This document shows, piece after piece, positions 34,810 to 42,554 of a stretch of DNA of 64,000 bases. Below the pieces are notes generated by a model. The model saw only the letters and a program-made list of their open reading frames with translations. It was not told the origin of the DNA and searched no databases. Source of the stretch: Nonomuraea sp. SYSU D8015 (lineage in GTDB: Bacteria; Actinomycetota; Actinomycetes; Streptosporangiales; Streptosporangiaceae); assembly GCF_008065375.1 (NCBI RefSeq), contig NZ_VJYI01000007.1, positions 186,001-250,000 of the forward strand, written 5' to 3'. Made by a program: the position numbers and the translations under genes. How positions within the stretch are numbered: the first letter of the stretch is position 1; each line of letters starts with the position of its first letter.

Positions 34810-36489
34810 ATGCGCCAGGATCCTGTCAGGCTGAGTCGTCGGATGTTGATCGGGGGAGCGGCGGGGATCGCCACCGTGCCCGCGCTCGCGCACAGATCCG
34901 TGGCGGCAAACGCCGTCACGAAGGACCGGTCGCGGGACGTGTCGGCCGCGCTGCTGGACCAGTGGGCCGAGGCCCCTGGATCCCACCCCCTGATACCCGA
35001 TATATCCGGCGCGGGCTACCGCCTCGGCTCCAGGCCGCCGCGGCCGAAGGTCGTCACCCGGGTGACCGATCACGGCGCCCGCGCGGACGGCGCGACGGAC
35101 TGCGCCCCGGCGTTCAACGCGGCCCTGCGCGCCGCCGGAGAGCGCGGCGGCGGGGTCGTCCTGGTGCCCCGCGGAACCTACCGGCTGGCCTCGCCGGTCT
35201 TCGTGCACGGCTCCGGCGTCGTGCTCCGGGGCGCCGGGCGCGACGCGACCGTGCTGCACTTCGACCGGACGCTCGAGGACGGTTACCGGCCCGCCCGGCA
35301 GTCCAACGGGAACAGCCGCTGGTCGTGGACCGGCGGGCAGGTGTGGTTCGTGGCGGCCGAGCGGCTGGCCCGGTCCGAGGCCGAGGACTTCGCCGGCACG
35401 GAGGGCTGGTTACTGGGCGACACCTTCGCCGACATCGCCCCCGCGGCGCGCGGCCAGCGAACGCTGCTGGTCTCGGGAACGAGCGGCCTGCGCGCGGGCG
35501 ACATGGTGATGCTCGAGTGTGACAACCCGCCGGACGCGAGCCTGCTGGCGCATCTCGCCGGAGACGTCCCCGGCGCCCTGTCCTACGACTGGCCACGCAG
35601 GGCGCCGCAGCTCGTCACCGGCTCCGGCGGCCAATACGTCCAGTACGCCTCCCTCCAGTGGCCCGTCCGCATCGAGGCGATCCTCGGCGACCGGCTGGTC
35701 GTTCTGGCCCAGCCGCTCAAGTACGATCTGCGCCCCGGCTGGCCGGCGCGGCTGCGGGCCATCGGCCCCACGGTTCGCGACAGTGGCGTCGAGCACCTGA
35801 CGATCCGCAACGAGCCGGTCGCGATGACCGCGCACAACAAGCACCCGGGCTCGAACGGCGTGTGCTTCCAGGCCGTGCACGACTGCTGGGCGAGCGACGT
35901 ACGCGTGGAGAACTGCGACCTCGGCTTCGGCTTCACCTCCGCCAAGTCGATCACCCTCTCCAGGGTGGTCGTGGGCGGCCGGTCGGCCCACCACAGCTTC
36001 GCCTGCCGGATGCAGTCGCACGACAACCTCGTCGAGGACTTCCAGATCGAGGCGTTCACCGTGCCGGTGCCGTCCGGCGCCGTCCACCACGGACTCAACG
36101 TCGAGGGCCTGTCGTCGGGCAACGTGTGGCGGCGCGGCCGGATGGCGGAGGGCACGTTCGACACCCACCGGGCACTTCCCTTCGAGAACGCCCGGACCGA
36201 CATCACCCTGGTGAACAACGGCCGCGTCGGCGGCTCAGCCGCCTCCGGCCCGCTGTTCGGCGCCAGGACGGCGCACTGGAACGTCCGGATCACCGGCGGC
36301 AGCCCGTACGCCGTGACGATCGCCGACGTCGCCCCGTGCAGCGTGACCCTCGGCATCCAGGGGGTCGGCGGCACCGCCAGCGGGCTCCCGCCGGACTTCA
36401 CCGGCGACCTGCAGAGCCTGCTCGCCCAGCAGGGCTCGCCTCCCCGGGTCGCCGACCTGTACGCGGCCCAGCGCGATCGCCCGGCGTGA
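34810..36489 (+). CDS. Tat-exported right-handed beta-helix (pectate-lyase-3-like) protein
   Basis: 559 residues from the ATG at 34810, preceded by GAGGGA; an in-frame ATG at 34792 has no ribosome site. The signal LSRRMLIGGAAGIATVPALA is a Tat signal with twin Arg. The mature part opens with VTDHGARADGATDCAPAFNA and GGVVLVPRGTYRLASPVFVH, the first coil of Pfam Pectate_lyase_3 proteins (poly-uronide lyases and phage tail-spike relatives), and continues through repeated beta-helix coils (ENCDLGFGFTSAKSITLSRV, NVEGLSSGNVWRRGRM). Probable role: binding or cleaving extracellular polysaccharide. No catalytic residues can be named with confidence. Confidence 0.87.
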   Translation: MRQDPVRLSRRMLIGGAAGIATVPALAHRSVAANAVTKDRSRDVSAALLDQWAEAPGSHPLIPDISGAGYRLGSRPPRPKVVTRVTDHGARADGATDCAPAFNAALRAAGERGGGVVLVPRGTYRLASPVFVHGSGVVLRGAGRDATVLHFDRTLEDGYRPARQSNGNSRWSWTGGQVWFVAAERLARSEAEDFAGTEGWLLGDTFADIAPAARGQRTLLVSGTSGLRAGDMVMLECDNPPDASLLAHLAGDVPGALSYDWPRRAPQLVTGSGGQYVQYASLQWPVRIEAILGDRLVVLAQPLKYDLRPGWPARLRAIGPTVRDSGVEHLTIRNEPVAMTAHNKHPGSNGVCFQAVHDCWASDVRVENCDLGFGFTSAKSITLSRVVVGGRSAHHSFACRMQSHDNLVEDFQIEAFTVPVPSGAVHHGLNVEGLSSGNVWRRGRMAEGTFDTHRALPFENARTDITLVNNGRVGGSAASGPLFGARTAHWNVRITGGSPYAVTIADVAPCSVTLGIQGVGGTASGLPPDFTGDLQSLLAQQGSPPRVADLYAAQRDRPA

Positions 36490-36520
36490 TCGCCCGGCGT
36501 GACGGACGTTCCCGGGGTGC

Positions 36521-37222
36521 TCAGGTGTCGTACAGGAGCGACAGCGGCTCCGCCGGATGCCGGTCTCTCAGCTGTGTGGCGGTCCGCCCGACGAAGCGGG
36601 TCAGTGACCGCGCCAGGTGCGGTTGGTCGAAGTAGCCGAGCCGGTGGACCACGTCGCGGGCCGGCACGCCCTCCTGGAGCAGGATCGCCGCCTGCCTGGC
36701 CCGGTTGATCTGCCGGACGGCGCCGCGGGTGAGGCCGGTCGCCGCCAGGAAGCGCCGCTGGAGAGTGCGTTCCGACACGTCCGGCGACGCGCCGCGCAGC
36801 GCGTCGGCGACGATCGGGTCACGGTCCAGGACGTCCTCACGGACCAGTCGCCGGACGAACTCCTCGGCGTTGTCGTAGCCGGGGACGCGCCAGGCGGAAT
36901 CCTTCAGCCGGAACGATCGGCGCGTCGCGTCGGGGATCTCCACGGAGCCGTCGACGAGCCGGTCGATCGGGAGATGCGGCATCGACGTGCCGAGCGCGAA
37001 GTCGATCCCGAAGAAGGTGGCGTCCTCGGGGACGGGGGCGTGAGCCGCCCTCGTCTCCGGCCCTTGGACTGCCGCGCTGAACCGGCCGCGGTGCTCCCAG
37101 AAGACCAGCTCGCAACAGGTGGTCGCGATCGACATCATCTGGTTGACGTCCGAGCTGCTGCTCCGCCACACCCGCTCGATGTACGGCGAATCGGACGGCC
37201 GGCTCTCGACTTCCAACCCCAT
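36521..37222 (-). CDS. AraC-family transcriptional regulator
   Basis: 233 residues. The C-terminal two-HTH domain reads VSERTLQRRFLAATGLTRGA, INRARQAAILLQEGVPARDV and VHRLGYFDQPHLARSLTRFV, the AraC pattern including GYFDQPHL. The N-terminal cupin-like part (residues 1-130) has the short form seen in regulators whose target is a neighbouring oxidoreductase. I place the start at the ATG at 37222 because AGAGGG is 9 bases upstream; the ATG at 37231 overlaps that site. Divergent from the hypothetical gene at 37304. Confidence 0.88.
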   Translation of the reverse strand: MGLEVESRPSDSPYIERVWRSSSSDVNQMMSIATTCCELVFWEHRGRFSAAVQGPETRAAHAPVPEDATFFGIDFALGTSMPHLPIDRLVDGSVEIPDATRRSFRLKDSAWRVPGYDNAEEFVRRLVREDVLDRDPIVADALRGASPDVSERTLQRRFLAATGLTRGAVRQINRARQAAILLQEGVPARDVVHRLGYFDQPHLARSLTRFVGRTATQLRDRHPAEPLSLLYDT

Positions 37223-37303
37223 CCGCGTCATCCCTCTCGGATCTTCCGCTCTGCTTCCCGACCCTACGTCCGTTGACACCGGCCTGCCCGTAAACTGCCT
37301 GGT

Positions 37304-37855
37304 ATGCGGCGATTGACCAGTACGGTGATCGTGGTGGCGGGGCACGGCGCCGGAGACGTGGTCGCGGGGCTGGACGGGCTGCACAACGTGCGGGCGATCC
37401 CGCGAGGGGAGCGGCGGCCGGCCGAGGTGATGGAGATCACGGCGCGCTCGGCGGCGACGTACGTCGTGCACGACGCCGATCCGCTGGCCGACGTGGCGGC
37501 GGCGTGGACGGCCTTCTTCGACGGCACGGCGCCGGTGGGCACACTGGAGGTGGCCGTCGAGGCCGCGCTGGGCGAGCTGCGCGCCGACCGGCTGGTGCTG
37601 CCCGACTACTACCTGGTGCTGGACCCCGACGGCATGACGGAGACGTGGCGGCACTGGTGGCTGGGGGTGCTGGCCGGGGCCGCACCCGTACGGGTCGTGC
37701 CGATGCAGGCCTCTGCGGCCGCGATCGCCGAGGAGCTGGGACGGCTGGCGGCGGGGCGGTGGTGGCCCGCCGACCTGGAGGCGTGGCTGCGCGGGCTGCC
37801 CCGGGTGGTGCCCGACCGGGCGGGGCTGCCCGGCAGCGGCGTCGTGGTGGGTTAG
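37304..37855 (+). CDS. Hypothetical protein (alpha/beta, actinobacterial)
   Basis: 183 residues, no family recognised. The pattern is alternating strands and helices: STVIVVAGHGAGDVVAGLDG, YVVHDADPLADVAAAWTAFF, then a Trp-rich centre TETWRHWWLGVLAGAAP, and a final WWPADLEAWLRGLPRV. Codon use is like that of its neighbours, so it is probably real. Nothing in the sequence shows a catalytic site. Divergent from the AraC gene with 81 bases between. Confidence 0.6.
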   Translation: MRRLTSTVIVVAGHGAGDVVAGLDGLHNVRAIPRGERRPAEVMEITARSAATYVVHDADPLADVAAAWTAFFDGTAPVGTLEVAVEAALGELRADRLVLPDYYLVLDPDGMTETWRHWWLGVLAGAAPVRVVPMQASAAAIAEELGRLAAGRWWPADLEAWLRGLPRVVPDRAGLPGSGVVVG

Positions 37856-37954
37856 TCGCGGGGTCCACTCCGGGGGCCGGCGGTTCCCGGAGCTTCGCCA
37901 TGTCTCGGCATGCCATGGGACGTCCTATCGGGGACGAATATGGACGCGCGTAAA

Positions 37955-37969
37955 TGAATGTGATTATCA
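37955..37969. promoter_or_regulatory. Zur/Fur-type box upstream of ECF operon
   Basis: Read on the minus strand, TGATAATCACATTCA matches 13 of 15 positions of the actinobacterial Zur consensus as I remember it (TGANAATNATTNTCA). It is 40 bases upstream of the first ECF gene, where a repressor would act, and is set in AT-rich sequence unlike its surroundings. This suggests zinc (less likely iron) control of the transporter. Confidence 0.6.
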
Positions 37970-38008
37970 TTTGCCTGCCGTCGGCGACTCACCCCGGAAG
38001 GAGTTCCC

Positions 38009-38629
38009 GTGGCCGTCCAGGAAACGCGGACCGAACGCCGCATCGACCTGCGCATGACTCCGAAAGATCTGATCAACATCGGCGTCTTCGGCGCGCTCTA
38101 CCTCGTCATGGTGTACGCCATCACCATGCTGGGGTTCATCAACCCGGCCGTCATGCTCGTCTCGCTCGTCGCGAGCATCGTCGCCGGGGCGATCCCGTTC
38201 ATGCTCTTCCTCACCCGGGTGCGCCACGCCGGCATGGTCACGATCTTCGCGATCGTCACCTCCGGCATCCTGGCCCTCACCGGTCACCCGCCGATCAGCT
38301 TCGCCATCACCATCGTGTGCGCCCTCGCCGCCGAGGCGATGCTGCTGGCCGGTGGCTACCGGTCCAGCCGGATGAGCGTGCTCGCCTACGCGGTCTACTC
38401 CGCCTGGTACGTCGGGCCGATGATGCCGATCTTCTACGCCCGCGACGACTACTTCTCCAGCCCGGCCATGCGGCAGATGGGCCCCGACTACACGGCCCAG
38501 ATGGAGGCCGTGCTCTCGCCTGCCGTCCTCATCGCCTTCGACGTCTCCACCGTCGTCTTCGGCCTGCTCGGCGGCCTGCTCGGGCTACGCCTGCTGCGCA
38601 AGCACTTCCGGCGAGCGGGCCTCGCGTGA
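38009..38629 (+). CDS. MptD-family ECF transporter S component
   Basis: 206 residues, substrate-binding membrane subunit. Six hydrophobic segments and the family blocks LINIGVFGALYLVMVYAITM, GAIPFMLFLTRVRHAGM and YAVYSAWYVGPMMPIFYARD fit the Trep_Strep/MptD group. The GTG start has AAGGAG 5 bases upstream. The next gene (EcfT) overlaps by 4 bases, then comes a double-domain ATPase: a complete ECF transporter. The family is named after a mycobacterial metal-responsive locus, as I recall, and the Zur-like box here fits uptake of zinc or a zinc-binding small molecule. The transported compound is not shown. Confidence 0.9.
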   Translation: MAVQETRTERRIDLRMTPKDLINIGVFGALYLVMVYAITMLGFINPAVMLVSLVASIVAGAIPFMLFLTRVRHAGMVTIFAIVTSGILALTGHPPISFAITIVCALAAEAMLLAGGYRSSRMSVLAYAVYSAWYVGPMMPIFYARDDYFSSPAMRQMGPDYTAQMEAVLSPAVLIAFDVSTVVFGLLGGLLGLRLLRKHFRRAGLA

Positions 38630-39384
38630 GCCTCACGCTCGGTACGGGGAGCGTCGAAAGCGCTCCCCCCACCGCGGTCCGGACGCGCCGGACGGTTCGG
38701 CTGGATCCGCGTACGAAGATCCTCCTCGTGCTCTCCTCCAGTTTCGTCGTGATGGCGCCCGGCGGGCAGCCCTTCGTTCCCGCCGCGGTCGTCCTCGGCG
38801 TGCTGCTCGCGCTCACCGAGCGTGCCTGGGCCCGCGCGCTGGGCCTGCCGCTGGCCGCATCCGGGGTGGCCGCCGTCGCCTATCTGCTGCCCGTGGCCCT
38901 TCCGCACCCCGCCGTCGGGATCGTCGCCGTCGCCGCGGCCTTCGCGCTGCGGTTCGTCGCCGTCGGCGGCGTCGCCCTGCACCTCGTGCACACCACGCGG
39001 CCCACCGAGCTCACCGCCGCGCTGCGCGCCGCCCGCGTCCCCCGCGCGATCACCGTCTCCGGCGCCGTCATGCTGCGCTTCCTGCCGGCCATCGTGGCCG
39101 AGGCCCGCGCCGTGCGCGACGCCATGCGGCTGCGCGGCATCGGGGGCTGGAGCGGCCTGCTCCGCCATCCGCTGCGCAGCATCGAGCACTTCGCCGTGCC
39201 GCTCATCGCCTCCACCCTGCGCGTCGCCGAGGACCTGTCCGCCTCCGCCCTGCTGCGCGGACTCGGCGCCGCCACCCGCCCGACCACGATGCGCCCGCCC
39301 AGGTTCGGCGCCGCCGACGCGGCCGCCGTGCTCGTCGTCGCCGTGCTCGCCGCCGTCACGCTGCTCAGCGGAGCCGTACGGTGA
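38626..39384 (+). CDS. ECF transporter T component (EcfT)
   Basis: 252 residues, the coupling membrane subunit. DPRTKILLVLSSSFVVMAPG begins TM1, and the conserved coupling helices end in Ala-Arg-Gly-type motifs: TAALRAARVPRAI, EARAVRDAMRLRGIGG (a RGIGG variant of the usual ARG motif) and ALLRGLGA. GTG start inside the S-component stop (GTGA) and 4-base overlap with the ATPase gene, so the three are made together. Confidence 0.9.
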   Translation: MSLTLGTGSVESAPPTAVRTRRTVRLDPRTKILLVLSSSFVVMAPGGQPFVPAAVVLGVLLALTERAWARALGLPLAASGVAAVAYLLPVALPHPAVGIVAVAAAFALRFVAVGGVALHLVHTTRPTELTAALRAARVPRAITVSGAVMLRFLPAIVAEARAVRDAMRLRGIGGWSGLLRHPLRSIEHFAVPLIASTLRVAEDLSASALLRGLGAATRPTTMRPPRFGAADAAAVLVVAVLAAVTLLSGAVR

Positions 39385-40877
39385 TCCGCGTCGAGGCGGT
39401 GCGCTGGACGTACGCCGGCGCTGACACACCCACGCTCGACGGGCTCCACCTGCACGTGCGGCAAGGCGAGACGGTCGTGCTGTGCGGGCCGAGCGGATCC
39501 GGCAAGAGCACGGCGCTCCGGCTCATGAACGGCCTCATCCCGCACTTCCACGAGGGCGAGCTCGACGGCGCCGTCCACGTCGACGGGCTCGCCGTGGCCG
39601 GCACCCCGCTGGAGCGGCTCGGCCGCCGTACCGGCACCGTGCTCCAGCATCCCCGCCGCCAGTTCTTCACCGACAGCACCGAGACGGAGCTCGCCTTCGC
39701 TCTGGAGAACTTCGGCGAGCCGCCCCAGCACATCCGCGAACGCGTCGCCGCCGCGATCGACGAGCACGGGCTCGCCGCCTTCACGGACCGGCGCCTGCAA
39801 GAGCTGTCCGGCGGCCAGCAGCAACAGGTCGCCTGCGCCGCCGCGGCCGCGCACCGGCCGCCGCTGCTGCTGTTCGACGAGCCGACCTCCAACCTCTCCA
39901 CCGCCGCGATCGAACGCTTCACCGCCACCCTCCGCAGGCTCCGCGCGGCGGGCGCCACGATCGTCATCGCCGAGCACCGGCTGCACTACCTGCACGGGCT
40001 CGCCGACCGGGTCGTCGCCATGCGCGACGGCCGCGTCGACGCCGAATGGCCGGGAGAGGAGTTCGCCACGCTCGACGACGAGGCCCTGCGCGCCCGCGGG
40101 CTGCGCGCCCGCACGGCACCCGAGCGCACCCGCCCCCTCCCGGCGTACGCCCACGGGCCCAGCATCGACCACGACGCCACTCCCTCTGCTCCTTCCGGGG
40201 CGGGTTTGACGCTGCGCGCTCTTCGCTGCGCCTTCCGCGGGCGGCGGGTGCTCGCCATCGACGAGGCGCACCTGCCCGCCGGGGTGATCACCGCCATCAC
40301 CGGCCCGAACGGCGCCGGCAAGACCACCCTCGCCCGCATCGTCACCGGGCTGCAACGGCACGACGGCGAGGTGCTGCTCGACGGACGGCCGCTCAAACCG
40401 GCGCGGCGGCTGCGGGAGAGCGCGATCGTCATGCAGGACGTGCAACGGCAGCTGTTCACCGACAGCGTCGAGGCCGAGCTCCGCCTCGGCGTGCCGCCCG
40501 GCGCCGAGCTGGAGGAGCGCTCCCGCACACTGCTCGCCGACCTCGACCTCGAGCCGTTCGGCGACCGGCACCCGCTGTCGCTCTCCGGCGGCCAGCAGCA
40601 GCGCCTCGTCGTCGCGGCGGCCAGGCTCAGCGGCCGGCGCATCGTCGTCTTCGACGAGCCCAGCTCCGGCGTCGACCGCCGCCACCTGCGATCCATCACC
40701 GGGATCATGCGCGACCTCGCCGCGGACGGCGCCGTGGTCCTGCTCATCAGCCACGACGACGAACTCCTCGCCCACGCCACCCAGCAGGAGCTCCGGCTGC
40801 GTCCCCTGGACGGGCACCGTGATCCCGATGTCGATCATCCGACGAAGAGGCCCGGTTGGTACGGTATGGGCAAGTGA
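39381..40877 (+). CDS. ECF transporter ATPase with two fused nucleotide-binding domains
   Basis: 498 residues with two complete ABC domains in one chain, equivalent to EcfA plus EcfA'. Domain 1: Walker A GPSGSGKST (about residues 36-44), signature LSGGQQQQVACA, Walker B LLLFDEP. Domain 2: Walker A GPNGAGKTT (about 306-314), signature LSGGQQQRLVVA, Walker B IVVFDEP. Both Q-loop regions carry QLFTDS or QFFTDS, the Q-helix motif specific to ECF transporters (xQFFTDS-type). A linker of about 40 residues (240-280) separates them. It energises the S and T components. Confidence 0.94.
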   Translation: MIRVEAVRWTYAGADTPTLDGLHLHVRQGETVVLCGPSGSGKSTALRLMNGLIPHFHEGELDGAVHVDGLAVAGTPLERLGRRTGTVLQHPRRQFFTDSTETELAFALENFGEPPQHIRERVAAAIDEHGLAAFTDRRLQELSGGQQQQVACAAAAAHRPPLLLFDEPTSNLSTAAIERFTATLRRLRAAGATIVIAEHRLHYLHGLADRVVAMRDGRVDAEWPGEEFATLDDEALRARGLRARTAPERTRPLPAYAHGPSIDHDATPSAPSGAGLTLRALRCAFRGRRVLAIDEAHLPAGVITAITGPNGAGKTTLARIVTGLQRHDGEVLLDGRPLKPARRLRESAIVMQDVQRQLFTDSVEAELRLGVPPGAELEERSRTLLADLDLEPFGDRHPLSLSGGQQQRLVVAAARLSGRRIVVFDEPSSGVDRRHLRSITGIMRDLAADGAVVLLISHDDELLAHATQQELRLRPLDGHRDPDVDHPTKRPGWYGMGK

Positions 40878-40904
40878 AGACCGGCTTGACAGGGTGGGGT
40901 AGAG

Positions 40905-41387
40905 GTGGAGATCGAGCAGACGGCGTTGCCGGGGATCGGGCTGCGGCACGAGTTCACCACGCGGTCCGGGCGCCGGATCGGCGTGGTCTCCCACCGCACC
41001 GGCCGCCGCGACCTGGTGATCTACGACCCCGACGATCCCGACCGCGCCTGTGAGACCGTCAAACTGAACGACGAGGAGGCCGACGCGCTGGCCGAGCTGC
41101 TCGGCGCGCCACGTGTCGTCCAGCGCCTCAACGATCTGCACCGCGAGGTCGAGGGGCTGGTCAGCGTGAAACTGCCGATCAGCGAGGGCTCGCCGTACGC
41201 GGGCCGCCCGATGGGCGACGCGCGGGTGCGGACCCGTACCGGCGCCTCCATCGTGGCGGTGGCCCGCGGCACCCAGATCTTCACCGGCCCCGCCCCCGAT
41301 TTCGTGCTCGTCCCCGGCGACCTCGTGGTCGTGGTGGGCAGCGCCGAGAGCACCAGCGCGGTGGACGACATCCTGGCCCGAGGGTAG
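40905..41387 (+). CDS. K+/H+ antiporter regulatory subunit, KhtT-like
   Basis: 160 residues. An N-terminal domain (1-75) is followed by a RCK_C/TrkA-C domain: VSVKLPISEGSPYAGRPMGD, VRTRTGASIVAVARGTQIFT and DFVLVPGDLVVVVGSAESTS. The protein gates the Kef-type antiporter encoded 6 bases downstream in response to a ligand (in Bacillus KhtT, c-di-AMP and pH). GTG start with a weak G-rich site. Not part of the ECF operon in function, although only 27 bases separate them. Confidence 0.9.
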   Translation: MEIEQTALPGIGLRHEFTTRSGRRIGVVSHRTGRRDLVIYDPDDPDRACETVKLNDEEADALAELLGAPRVVQRLNDLHREVEGLVSVKLPISEGSPYAGRPMGDARVRTRTGASIVAVARGTQIFTGPAPDFVLVPGDLVVVVGSAESTSAVDDILARG

Positions 41388-41393
41388 GACCGG

Positions 41394-42554
41394 TTGCACC
41401 ACACCGCGATTTTGTTCCTGGAGTTCGGTGCTGTCGTTCTCGGGCTGGGCATTCTAGGAGCGCTGGCGCTGCGCGTCGGCATCTCGCCCATCCCGCTGTA
41501 CCTGATCGCCGGGCTGGCGTTCGGCACCGGCGGGATCGTGCCGCTGGCCACCAGCGAGGAGTTCATCCGGGTCGGCGCCGAACTCGGCGTGATATTACTG
41601 CTGCTCACGCTCGGTCTGGAGTACAACGCCGACGAGCTGGTGACCAGCCTCAGGGGCAACGCCCGCGCCGGGATCGTGGACCTGCTGCTCAACGCGGCGC
41701 CCGGCGCGATCTGCGCGCTGCTGCTGGGCTGGGGGCCGGTGGCGGCGGTGGCGCTGGCCGGCGTCACCTACGCCACGTCGTCGGGCATCACCGCCAAGGT
41801 GCTGTCGGATCTGGGGTGGATCGGCAACCGCGAGACGCCGGTGGTGCTGTCGCTGCTGGTGTTCGAGGACCTGACGATGGCGATCTACCTGCCGGTGCTG
41901 ACCGCGATGCTGGCCGGGCTCAGCCTGCTGGGCGGCGCGGTGACGGTGGCCATCGCGCTCGGCACGGTCAGCGTGGTGCTGGTGGTGGCGCTCAAGTTCG
42001 GCCGCTTCATCGAGGCGTTCGTGGCCAGCCCGAACTCCGAGGTGCTGTTGCTCAAGGTGGTGGGGCTCGCCCTGCTGGTGGCCGGGGCGGCCCAGCAGCT
42101 GCAGGTGTCCGCCGCGGTGGGGGCGTTCCTGGTCGGCATCGCGCTGTCGGGTGAGCTGGCCGAGGACGCCCAGGCGCTGCTGGCGCCGTTGCGGGACCTG
42201 TTCGCGGCGGTGTTCTTCGTGTTCTTCGGCCTGCAGACCGACCCGGCGAAGATCGGCCCGGTGGCGGGGCTGGCGGCGCTGCTGGCGCTGGTCAGCATGA
42301 TCACCAAACTGGTGACGGGCGCGTACGCGGCCCGCCGGGCCGGGATCGCCCGGCCTGGACAGGCCCGGGCCGGGATCGCGCTGATCCCGCGAGGGGAGTT
42401 CAACATCGTCATCGCCGGGCTGGCGGTGGCCGCCGGGGCGCACCCCGACCTGGGGCCGCTGGCGGCCGCGTACGTGCTGATCCTGGCCGCGTTCGGGCCG
42501 CTGGCTGCTCGCCTGGTGCAGCCGTTCATCACGGCCGTCACCAAACGTACTTGA
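41394..42554 (+). CDS. Kef-type cation/proton antiporter, KhtU-like
   Basis: 386 residues, about 12 transmembrane segments, CPA2 family. Start TTG at 41394 with TAGGA 4 bases upstream. The blocks LLLLTLGLEYNADELVTSLR and VTYATSSGITAKVLSDLGWI contain the usual first CPA2 landmark, and FVFFGLQTDPAKIGPV and ALIPRGEFNIVIAGLAV the later ones. Paired with the KhtT-like subunit, it should export K+ (or NH4+) in exchange for H+. The last 17 bases overlap the end of the convergent antiporter gene. Confidence 0.91.
   Translation: MHHTAILFLEFGAVVLGLGILGALALRVGISPIPLYLIAGLAFGTGGIVPLATSEEFIRVGAELGVILLLLTLGLEYNADELVTSLRGNARAGIVDLLLNAAPGAICALLLGWGPVAAVALAGVTYATSSGITAKVLSDLGWIGNRETPVVLSLLVFEDLTMAIYLPVLTAMLAGLSLLGGAVTVAIALGTVSVVLVVALKFGRFIEAFVASPNSEVLLLKVVGLALLVAGAAQQLQVSAAVGAFLVGIALSGELAEDAQALLAPLRDLFAAVFFVFFGLQTDPAKIGPVAGLAALLALVSMITKLVTGAYAARRAGIARPGQARAGIALIPRGEFNIVIAGLAVAAGAHPDLGPLAAAYVLILAAFGPLAARLVQPFITAVTKRT

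Noticed and set aside
36475-36500. 13-bp tandem duplication GATCGCCCGGCGT spanning the stop of the beta-helix gene
   Set aside because: Seen clearly, but it only places an extra copy after the stop; no plausible function, probably simple slippage.
38009-40877. Considered a biotin, cobalamin or riboflavin ECF operon
   Set aside because: No biosynthesis gene, riboswitch or B-vitamin S-component motif is present; the S subunit is MptD-type and the only upstream signal is Zur-like.
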